Below, in pieces: positions 22,988 to 32,484 of a stretch of 64,000 nucleotides of DNA. Origin of the DNA: Basidiobolus meristosporus CBS 931.73. Lineage: Eukaryota; Basidiobolomycota; Basidiobolomycetes; Basidiobolales; Basidiobolaceae. The stretch spans positions 1-64,000 of the forward strand of contig MCFE01000430.1 in NCBI GenBank assembly GCA_002104905.1. Direction: 5' to 3'. Position numbers and translations under genes: made by a program. Each line of letters opens with the position of its first letter. Within the stretch, counting starts at the first letter, position 1. The notes under the pieces are model-generated. The model saw only the letters and a program-made list of their open reading frames with translations. It did not search any database and was not told the DNA's origin.

Positions 22988-23635
22988 ATACTTGTTCTGT
23001 TGGATAGTGCCACATTGAGACATGAGTGCCAAATGATGGCATAGTATGCCAAGAAGGCCAAGGGAGAAAATTAAATTTTTGACCTATTTTTTTAGGTCAA
23101 TATTGTGCAGGATGTGTAAGAGAACAAAAAGATTGAAGACATGCAACTTTTACTCAATACCCATGGCACCATGAATCTTGCTCCTGTAGCGTGTATAATG
23201 TCACAAAATTCATGGCACTATTTTGGTCCACTGGGGATATTAGGCACTCTATTTAAATAGTAGCCCTAAAGTAAGACCTATATAAAGGACTTATAATTCC
23301 ACATAGTACCAGTGGATCAGGATAGTGCCATGAATTTTGTGACATTATACAAGCTACAGGAGCTAGATTAAGAGTGCCATGGGTATTGAGTATCAGATGT
23401 ATGTCTTCAGTCCCTCTGTACTCTGACATATCCAGAACAATGTTGAGTAAAAAAAAAGGTCTTAAATGGATTTTCATCAGCAAAATAGGTGAAATACAGG
23501 GGCCACTTTGCATGAAGATGCAGAGCTATATTTCACACTCTGTGGCCAAGTGTAGCCTCACTTGGCCTCCTTGGCACACTACAATATCATTTGGCACTCA
23601 TGACTCAATGTGGCACTATCCCACAGTACAAGTCT
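22988..23635. mobile_element. fold-back MITE, long subfamily, TSD ATT
   Basis: About 648 bp with long, diverged inverted arms starting ATACTTGTTCTGTTGGATAG and ending ACAGTACAAGTCT. ATT flanks both sides (22985-22987 and 23636-23638). R1 copy e reads GATATTGATTGC uninterrupted at 57963. The arms contain matching blocks such as ATGTCACAAAATTCATGGCA and its complement. Confidence 0.88.
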
Positions 23636-24093
23636 ATTGATTGCTCTACACATATTATCTGCTTATTCTGTTTCTGGACTATTTCCTGATTTCTCTGGGC
23701 CATTGCATCTATCCTATCAGCCACTGCGCCTAATTGCTTCATTAGTTCTTCAGTATGAGCTGACAGCATACTTGCTAATGTGGATGGTGGTGATGTTGTC
23801 ATGGCCACTTGCTGATCTTCAACTAAGGGTACTGTGCTTGCTACATTCTCATCTGCCTGAGCATAATGGTCAGCTTGTGGCTCTGTAGAGGCTCTCAAAT
23901 GCCTACTTGACTGAGAGCCTGAGGAGTCTGCATTATTTTCTTCAATGGGAACACTGTCCACAGGGCCTTTTTTGGATGTAGCTTCACTTGTTGCACTGAA
24001 TGGCAAAGCAAGCTGTTGTCCAACTGCTCTTCTATAGCCATCAGCAGTGGGGTTTGGTTGAGAACCAGACACTTTGCTTTATTTTTTGGTGGC

Positions 24094-25439
24094 ATATATA
24101 TGGAAGTGAGTAAAACCAAAGGGGAAATAGTGTTACATATATGTGTGTATGAGGTGCCACAACTTTATTTCTAATGCTTAGTATGGGGGGTCATCATTTA
24201 ATCTTACATTCATGTAGGTGCAATGTCTCAAATACAAGACTGTTTTAAGTTCAAATGAGATTGACCAAAAAGTGATATAATAGCATTGTGGTGGTGTATA
24301 AGTCCAAAGGGCAAAATACAGCCAACACTTCTCAAGTGTGAATGTGTGTGGGGTGTTCACTGGATCCAATAACCTCTGGCAAAAGCTTGCTAGGAATACA
24401 GGGTCTTTTGTCTAATCTAATGTGAAGGGGGATAAAGCCTCAAGCTTGTCAAGGGAAAACTATTGAGCTACAATCCTCAACTTAGTTGGCATCTTAACAA
24501 AAGTTTTTAATGGCTTCAACATCCTTTGAGATGACAGTGTACTAAAGCTTCCAAAGTCAAAACAACTGTAAACTCCACCAATAGGGACTTGATAAGAATG
24601 CAGCTCAGATCTATAGTTACAAAGACTGAAATATATATTTGCATGTACAAGAACAAACTTGGGAAAACAATCAAATATAATAAAATATAACTACTCTAGG
24701 AACTTCTCACAAGTAGTGCCTCCAAGGTCAGTTGGCTGTCAGTGTGGTTTCCCAGGAGTATTGTCAGGTCTGAGTCAGAAAGTAGTGGTAAAAGGCAACA
24801 GTGATCTCACTAATCAATAAGTTAGAATATTGAAAGAGGGATCATTTATTTTTAATTGATAGTCACCCTTATATACTTTTTTTTCTGCTCAAATTCTTTC
24901 TAGAAAATACTTTCTGGAAGTTTCCAGAAGGTAGTAGAAAGCCAATCATGTCATTGTGTACCAAAAATAGCTCAAATTCTTGGTGGATTGTTTCATGAGA
25001 CATAGTAGTACCTAGCCAATCAGATAGAGGTAATATGAAACCTCTGTGTCATGTAGTCACCTTATATTGTAGTGGGATAGGAGTGGTATGAAGCTAGAAT
25101 GCTCACATGACATAAGCACTGTGGAGGTACCTGCTTTATATGGTAACTATCTTATCTTGGCATCTTGGCAAGGAATAGGAATAGCTTGTGCAATGGGTCA
25201 ATAGTGACAAATAGTTTGCCAGGTCACATAGCAATGATCACATAGACAGATAGAAAATATTGCAATTTGGGATGATACTAATACAGGGGGGGGTAATCTT
25301 TTTTAGGGAAGTGAATGTATGGGAATGAGCACATCTGCCTGTGGGTGTCACTGTGACCCCACTACAGCATTACATTGTTGAAGGTCACACTGTTTGCCCC
25401 ATGGACAAAACTACTTTGACTCAATGCCATAAGAGAAGA
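24094..25439. promoter_or_regulatory. divergent intergenic region between R1 and transposase, carrying a solo LTR
   Basis: Without the solo LTR this is about 0.26 kb. It is conserved at 28350-28690 and 58180-58540, including AATAGTGTTACATATA and GTGCAATGTCTCAAATACAA. It lies between the two start regions and is therefore the likely bidirectional promoter (inference). Confidence 0.5.
24283..25370 (+). mobile_element. solo LTR-B with 4-bp TSD GCAT
   Basis: The LTR (24287-25366, 1080 bp) starts TGTGGTGGTGTATAAG and ends CCCCACTACA. GCAT flanks both sides (24283-24286 and 25367-25370). The empty site TAGCATTACATTGT is present at 28567. This is the longest LTR-B copy in the window. Confidence 0.85.
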
Positions 25440-27700
25440 GAAAAAAGACCATGTGGCTATTGTGGCAAGCCTCTCAGCCATGAAGCCCGCAGACAGCATA
25501 ACACCCACTGAAACAAATGCCAAGGATACTTTATGGAGCAAAGTGAGCCCAGTAATCCATCAACTGGTGAATGATGTAATGATGTGGCTACAGAAGTGAT
25601 GTGTTTCCACTAATATCATTAATGGGGGGTGTGAGGATTTATTACTACTTCTTGCCAAAATCATACCAGGATGCAACTTACTATGTACATGGTACAAGTG
25701 GACAACTGTCATGCAGCTGGCAACATATGATTCAGAGACTGACCTGATTCCAGCATGTGCTAACAGTTGCATGACCTAAGATTGTTTAAAAAGTAGTTTC
25801 AAGGCAAAAACATATTGTATTTATTCCGCTTTAGGAACACCAGCAAAAGGCATATCACAAACAAGGTTATACTTACTCAAGAGCATAGCATCTTCAACTT
25901 TGGGGTTGTACACCTCATCTTTACCACCAACATAGACAACCTTATTGTTCTTGTTATAGGTACAGGAAGGCCCTTCTAAGGTACAATGTCTCTGGTGAAA
26001 GAATACTTCTTTGGGTCTCCAAGATGTGGTTCCCAAGTAAGAGTTTAAGGAGTACACTTGGAGCAACTATTAGTAGGACCTGAAGATTTAGTAGTACCAG
26101 GAGCCTTAGGAGCTCTAGCAGCAGGCTGTTTTCTAATTTTAATGCCTTCACCAGGGATAATTAGAGCTAAGATTGTTAGTGCATTTGATAGCAGTATAGG
26201 AATCTAAGCCTTCTTTAATAAGTTTGCTGCTAAAATTGAAGTTGGCAAGCTATAAGCCATTTGCCAGAATATGGAATCAATTGGAAACCAGAGATACTTA
26301 AATTAGAGGGTATCTGTTGGAGCAAAAGCTTTACACTGGGAGCAATGCATTTGCTTTTTGGCAGTATCCCTATACTAAAGACCAAGTTGTACATAGGGAG
26401 TTTCAAGCTAAACAGGCCATTCAAGATACCAGAGAAATTTGAAAGAATTGGCAAGATATAACAGAGTATCTGATACCCTAGGTACTTCTCACGGGCTCCA
26501 ATAAATATTCATATGCATATGCAACAATACAAATGCAAAGACTAGATGAACTGGATATGTATTACTCAAGTGGTGTTCTGAAGCCATTCCTACCAAGTGT
26601 ACATTGGAAGCATTGGGAATCATATGTGGATATTGTAGGAATATTTATCCAGAAGTGGATCACCAATGCCAACTTGACTCATCTACAGCTGTTGTGTGAG
26701 GAGTTTGTGATGGGATTTGAGCAGCTATACTATAAACATAAAGCTGAACATGTAGATCCCTGCCTCTACTGTATCCATTCACTACTCCATCTTGCATGGT
26801 GTATGGAGAATATTGGGCCTTACTTCACCTTTTAGAAGTTTCCTATGGAGCAGATGTGTGGGGAGATAGGAAGACAAGTCAAGTTGCAGGTACTACCATA
26901 TCCCACACTTATTATGAATACTGCCTTCAGGCCTGTCATCAATGTGATGAGTTGGCACATGGAGGACAGCCAGACAGAGTTGAAGAATACTGAGGACAAA
27001 TGTGCACATGGAGACACCTATGCCTATGGCATTAAGAAGCTAAGCAGCCCCAATGTGTGGGTGATCAGTTAAGTAATGCAAAGTTGGGTTGGGTGCAACA
27101 CACAACTAATTTCTATCAGGAAAGCTCTACCAAGATCTGCCAGATTTCTCATGGTCACAAGCCAACTTCTACACCATTCACTACGGAATTCACACAAACA
27201 TAAGCCAGAGCGCACCTAAATGGGGGACTAGAATCTAACAGGGAGAAGGAATATATTGGCTAAATACAAAGAAGTTCTTTGCCAATATTCAGGAGGTATT
27301 CATGGCAGAAGTGGCAACAACCAAGCATACATTTGCAAGATGTATATGCTACTAGCAGGACAAGGTATATGGCAACTTTGCAAGTATCACACTAAAAAGC
27401 TGTAAAGTTGAGGAGATAGAAGTATGTCAATTGCGGCAGATGTGCGTGTTTGTAGAGGTTAGTAAGCAGGAGGCCATAGTTTTTTTTGATTCAAACTATA
27501 TGTGGAATACCCAAGGTAGTAGTGGGTAAGCAAATAAAGAAAGGTGATTCTACAGTGGAATATATGAATTGAACAAGGGGAGGTAGAAAAAGGAGATACC
27601 ATTTGGTAAACTGGTACAGTAGCATTATACAGAACTAGCAGTAGGCCATCATACTGCCAATATAATGCCATCAGAGTCTTGCTGTGAGGCCATTAAATAC
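25440..27700 (+). pseudogene. Tnp2/CACTA-like transposase remnant P1
   Basis: A zinc-finger-like start CGYCGKPLSHEARRQH lies at ~25455-25505. Later blocks are LDELDMYYSSGVLKPFLPS, HWKHWESYVDIVGIFIQKW, LTHLQLLCEEFVMGFEQLYY and CIHSLLHLAWCMENIGPYF. Then comes FPMEQMCGEIGRQVK (26844-26890), and VFFDSNYMWNTQG-like sequence at ~27480. The IHSLLHLA-to-FPMExxCG pattern is what I know from fungal Tnp2-type (CACTA-like) transposases. The catalytic core is not clearly readable and the frame is broken often, including a foreign block at 25790-26215. It lies head to head with R1 copy j. Confidence 0.6.
25790..26215 (-). other. unrecognised block with an open minus-strand frame inside the transposase
   Basis: Neither transposase nor R1 copies share this segment. 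An 82-codon minus frame (26066-25821) reads KEVFFHQRHCTLEGPSCTYN and NKVVYVGGKDEVYNPKVEDA. A second frame upstream reads KIRKQPAARAPKAPGTTKSS. I do not recognise the protein. It could be a captured host gene fragment or part of an unknown element. Confidence 0.35.
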
Positions 27701-28029
27701 CATCAAGCTTCTGGCCATATAATGCAATTGGATGTCCTGGCCACTGGATCCACTTAACATAGTTATAGAGCGCTAAAAGACCTCAACAATACCATGCAAA
27801 TATTGACACAGCACCAATAAAATATTGTCAAGTTTTATCCCTTTATTTGGTTGTAAAATTAGCAAAACACTGTTATGATCTTGTCATAAGATTGTTAGGA
27901 GGGTCAGCAATTTCAAGCTGCTGTTATTATGATGGTCTCTAAACAGGATCATGATGGCTGATTTAGATTGGATCCACTGGCAGGACCAAATTATTTTTCA
28001 TAGGGTAGGCATAATACCACACAGTAGAA
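27701..28029. other. non-coding end region of P1 with terminal-motif copy and MITE debris
   Basis: It holds the minus-strand copy of the ~80-bp recurring motif (27850-27945) and, near 27990-28025, a weak match to the end of the long MITE immediately before GATTGCTC of R1. No gene is visible. Confidence 0.4.
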
Positions 28030-28406
28030 TATTGATTGCTCTACACTTATTATTGACTCATCCTGCTCCTGGCCTATATCCTGGCCACTTGCTGGTCTTC
28101 AACTAAGGGTACTGCATTTGCAACATTCTCATCTGCCTGAACTTTATGGTTGGCTTGAAGACCTGCAGTGGTTCTCATTTGCTCACTTCACTCAGAGCCT
28201 GAGGGGTCTGCATAATTACCTTTGGTGGGTGCACTGTCAACATGGCCTTTTTTGAATGTAACCCTACTTGGTGCACTCAATGTCAGAGCAAGCTGTTCTC
28301 CCACTGTTCTTCTGCTGCTGTCAACAATGGGGTTTAGTTGAGAACCAGACAACTTGACTATTTTATTTGGCAATATATATATATATATGGGAATGAATAA
28401 AATCAA
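28030..28406 (-). pseudogene. R1 coiled-coil ORF, copy k, N-terminal fragment
   Basis: The frame 28406-28188 reads PNKIVKLSGSQLNPIVDSSR then RTVGEQLALTLSAPSRVTFK and KGHVDSAPTKGNYADPSGSE. It parallels copy j but without copy j's frameshift after the start. The upstream intergenic region continues to about 28690, where copia sequence truncates it before any transposase. An (AT)n run sits at 28371-28387. Confidence 0.65.
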
Positions 28407-28691
28407 TGGGGAAATAGGGATACATATACATGTGTATGTAGTGCCACAGCTATATTTGAGGTGCTAACTATGGTGGATCATCATTGCATCTAATATTCAT
28501 GTAAGTGCAATGCCTCAAATAAAAGACTGTCTGAAATTTAAAAGAGTATTGAAAAAAGTGATATAGTAGCATTACATTGTAGAGTGTCCAATGAGTAGCA
28601 ACAGAGAAGTGATGTAACAGAGCTAAGTTGCTGAGTGTAAGACTGTTTGCCCATGGGGAGAACCACTTTGATTCAATGTTATTGGAGATTT

Positions 28692-30716
28692 ATCAAGTCA
28701 TTCAAAGCATTCCAGCCTCTTTGACTGATATCCTCAAGAAAGCTAACAGAGTCCATTCTTGAAACTTATGCTTCAGCCCAAAGTATCAGTAGAAGAGGTG
28801 AGCAAGGAAGGGAATGTAACATAACCAACAAAATCTCTTTGCTTTATCCATTTCCAAAAGCCAAAGCACTGGACAATGGCTCAAATAAGAAGCAAGTAGA
28901 TGAAAATAACAAACTAATACAAGAAAGCTGAGCTACAACAGTTGAGCAGCTATGTGTCAAGGAGAAGGGGTGTGCAGGGAACAGTATTTAGAGGCTGTTC
29001 ATTGACTGTGAAGCTTTTGTTGCAGTAATCAGCCTATATTGAGAAAATACTGGTCTGGAAGCCACTACTAGCATGACTGCTCAACTAAATATAAATGATC
29101 ACTCAGCAGCCAATGCTAAAAAACTAACTCATATATTCTATATGCCTGGTGTTGAATCCCCTCTTCCTGTGAGTAAAGCAGGTACCTAGTACCTGAATTC
29201 TTTACATCCTAAGCTCAACATCACAGGTTTGAGTAAATGTTGACTAGAATGAGCTTTGGGCATCAGATATCACAGTTAATTTAAGTTAAAATGCAACCTC
29301 ACTTTACTTGTTAATACTAAAGTCACTTAAACTGATGAATTCAGCTAAGAGAAATGGCTCAGGTGGCTAAGTCATTTTGATGAGAGAGAGTGAGCAAATT
29401 GCAGAAGAGTTAGTCTGGCCAGTAATAAAGTACTTGGTTCCAAAAAATTTGTTTCTATCTTGGTGATGTCAACATGGCAAATAAACTTGGACATATTTCA
29501 AGTGCTCAGGAGGCAATGATACTAAGACATCATAAGCTATTGTGCCCCTGAAAATCTGTGGGCCCTTGATTTCACTTTTATATCAGATAAAGGACATTGT
29601 GTGACATTCAATGCTGGCATGACAAGCTTAAAACAAAAGTGCCTCCTAAGCTGATTGACAAGGCTCTGGACATGTTTGAAAGCCTGAAGAGCATTGCAGA
29701 GATACAAATGTAATGCCAATCTAGAGCACTGTGAAGAGACAAAGGTAGGCTAAATTATTTGACAGAGTAAGTGGGTACTGCTCAACTAGTTGTTAACTGT
29801 GGCATAAGACTATTCCACCTATATCACAGCAGAGTGGAATAGCAGAATGCTCAAACAGAGCAACATTAGAGGTGAACAGATCCATACTATCTAATGCCAT
29901 TATGGATTATTAGCATAAGCAAAAATCATTGGATCCTTGGCCACAATGTCATCTGCCACATATCTGACAGAAATACCCTGCCTGTGTACCAAGGAGTAGT
30001 GAAGGGATCATTCTTAGGTACTGTGAAGTAACTGAAAGGTAAAAATGCATAATGGCAAAATTTAGCAGCTAGGATGGTGTATCTGAGGAGAACTAACATA
30101 TGAAAGCCAATGAAATAATTGGTCAGCCATAAGATAACATAATTATAATGAACATGGAAGGAGTATACCAAATACAACCAGACACCAAAGATAGTTGCAC
30201 ATGCTCCTTGTTGTAGCCCATTACCCCATTTGGTGATCCACTGGATTAAAAGACTATCCTGGATCTTTGTAGCCAACATCCAACAATCATAAAGATGTGT
30301 GTCTTGTCTTATGTAGTACACCTAATGGTATATAACTGGCAATGAAAAGTAACAATATTACTATCTAGCAAAAGACTATGCAGGGCAAGTAGCAATTGCT
30401 GTTAAAAGCAAAACAAGGGAGCAAGTAGACTTACCAACTGGGAGAATGCCAATAGGATGTAGACTATAAAACAAGATCCACATAATCTTAAATTGGATTG
30501 TAAATTAGCACAAAGCTACACTTAGACTATGCCAGAACAGGGACTAGAATGAGTGGTACCATTTGCCCTGGTGACCAAATTTAGCTCCAGTAATACAGTT
30601 CTAGCTAAGCAATTAAAAACCTAAAATATCAATATGGCACAATCAGATGGCTTTGCTGATCCAAAATGCCCCTATAGAACTTGCACATTTGGAAAACTGC
30701 AATGTGATCTTGAATA
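28692..30716 (+). pseudogene. family-C copia remnant C5, heavily decayed
   Basis: No long frame survives, but in order one can read a protease-region segment GLEATTSMTAQLNINDHSAA and LTHIFYMPGVESPLPVSKA. Then come integrase pieces (SGIAECSNRATLEVNRSIL), a linker EIIGQP and GVYQIQPDTKDSCTCS, and RT start LPTGRMPIGCR. Each aligns with the intact element at 37229-41146. This is the oldest-looking family-C copy. It has no LTR of its own. Confidence 0.7.
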
Positions 30717-31644
30717 TGTTGCAATATAAGAAGTGATTTGGATACAAGTAGCTAATCAAGAAATAGTAACAACAGTTGAACTGTTGTATTTGCATTAAGA
30801 GGATCAGTATATATACCATTGTAGAAGTAATACAGCTGTTGCACTGGGTAAGGAGGGTTTCCTAACATTAATAAGCATTCTTAAACAGTTTCATGATGAG
30901 TACATAATTTTTGGTAAAAAGTGTTGGTTTGATCTTGACTATAGGGAAATATTCATAGGATCATAGATCTTGAGAAACTGGCAAAGTTGGGGCTGCAAAT
31001 TAGTCCCACAGTGACCAAGACTAGTCTAAACTTGTTAGGTGAATTTTCACCTGCTGAATGATACCAAATGATCCAATATTTCAACACTCCCCCTTAACTA
31101 AGCAATTTTTTTATCCTAATTCCTCTCTGAGATTTGCAAACTTTGGTCTAGCTAGTGGTCTTGTCAATATATCTGCTGACATCCTGTCAGATGGACAGTC
31201 AACAAACTTCAATCAGTTATTTTCTTCAGCTTCCCTCATTAATTGGTGTTGTATATCTATGTTCTTAGATCTGGCATGCTTAGTAGGATTCCTGGCTAAT
31301 GAAATACAACTTTAATTACCTTTGTGCGTGCATAATGATTTATCTGAATTAAAGCCTAAGTGTTTGAATAAATCTATAACCATATAGCCTGCTTAGTTGC
31401 TTGGCAAGCAGCCATATATTTAGTTTCAGTTGTTGATAGGGCCACAATACGTTGTTTCATTCAATTCCAAGTCACAGCTTCACCTGCATAAATAAATAAA
31501 TACCAGTGGTAGAGCATCTGTGAATCAGATCTTAACCCCAATCTGAGTCACTATAAACATCAAGTTCTTGCCAATTATATACTCCAGAGTATTCTTGTTC
31601 AATATTTGTAGTACCTTGTAGATATCTGAAAATCTGCTTAACAA
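30717..31644 (-). mobile_element. family-C copia C4, 3' end (3' LTR and RNase H)
   Basis: A 370-bp minus-strand LTR (30717-31086) is followed inward by RNase H remnants: ARNPTKHARSKNIDIQHQ, DRMSADILTRPLARPKF and a GEC terminus at the LTR edge. The element is cut at ~31644 by gypsy sequence. The remaining frame contains stops. Confidence 0.83.
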
Positions 31645-32484
31645 AGCCAACACCTTGTAGTGAGACCTAGCCTATGAGACTGCCTCTCAGATGCTCAAGA
31701 GTGAGCTTGCTAAGCTGTGAAGCTTAAGAATCCCAGACTTCACAAAAGAGTTTGCTCAGTGCATAGATGCTTCAGACTATGCAATTGGTGGAGTGCTGAG
31801 CCAATAACATGAGGGAAAGGACTACCCAGTTACATTTGAGTCCAAGAAACTGAACTCAGCAGAACCAGACTATCCAGTTCACAAGAAGGAGATGCTTGCC
31901 TTAATACACTATTTAAAGACCTGTAGATGCTACATTGAAGGAGTCAAGTGCACTTTGCAGACTAATCATACCTCACTGAAAAAGAATGACAAGATGGAGT
32001 CAGTACTTTCAACAATTTGACTCAGAGATTGCCTACTGCCCTGAAAAAACAATACAGTTGCTGATGCCCTATCAAGATTAGAGAAGTTGGACAACTCAGT
32101 TTGGTGCATGAATCAGATTGGCCTAGCTTATTACCAATGTACCTGAAGGACCAAGCCATTACTAATGAGATGGATGAGGAGATCAAGAAGAAAATTTAAA
32201 ATGAAGCCAGCAAATATGTGGTATAGGATGAAGCACTGTACCAAATTGTTAATGGAAGCCCTATTGCCTATTGCCCTTACATTGCATGACTGGATTTAAT
32301 ACATAATCAACACAATGGATATGGACAACTCTGAATTGAAGGAACCTATAGCCTTGTGAAAGCCAGAGCATACTGGCCCAGAATGAAGCAAGATACTGGG
32401 AAGCTAGTGAAAGCATGCCTAAATTACCATATCAACCAAGACCAACCACAGAGAATTGCTGAACTCTTTCCCCTGGAGGCTGTA
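31645..32484 (+). pseudogene. Ty3/gypsy G2-type RNase H and integrase start fragment
   Basis: The plus strand reads YETASQMLKSELAKL, FAQCIDASDYAIGGVLSQ (first RNase H Asp), HEGKDYPVTFESKKLNSAEP and YPVHKKEMLALIHYLKTC. NNTVADALSRLEKLDNS follows, then an integrase zinc-finger region (LIHNQHNGYGQL, ARAYWPRMKQDTGKLVKACL). Stops are scattered. It ends at ~32484 against an inverted copy of the same family. Confidence 0.78.

Larger units (their letters stand above)
20766..24093 (-). pseudogene. R1 coiled-coil ORF, copy j (best preserved)
   Basis: Start ATG near 24093 gives MPPKNKAK. A one-base indel then shifts to SGSQPNPTADGYRRAVGQQ. The next ~130 residues include SKKGPVDSVPIEENNADSSG, acidic/Gln-rich sequence and a predicted coiled coil (TEELMKQLGAVADRIDAMAQ, RNQEIVQKQNKQI). 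After two MITEs it continues PRIESFPNITAEEYCKVFVA, KPITVWEGDNVVFIPKFK, NEEWANIQEAISSLTCHHLK, basic Lys/Arg segments, and VDRVEIPLKDKATMSRV at 21500. Stops and frameshifts interrupt it. I infer an accessory protein of the adjacent divergent transposase, by analogy with TnpA-type partners of CACTA elements. The function is not shown by sequence. Confidence 0.6.

Noticed and set aside
23253-23513. 86-codon minus-strand frame as a small gene
   Set aside because: It lies wholly in the arms of the fold-back MITE and has no protein-like features. The frame at 62868-63128 is the same situation.
28371-28387. AT dinucleotide run as a regulatory or origin element
   Set aside because: It is a short microsatellite within the R1 start region and other copies lack the expansion.
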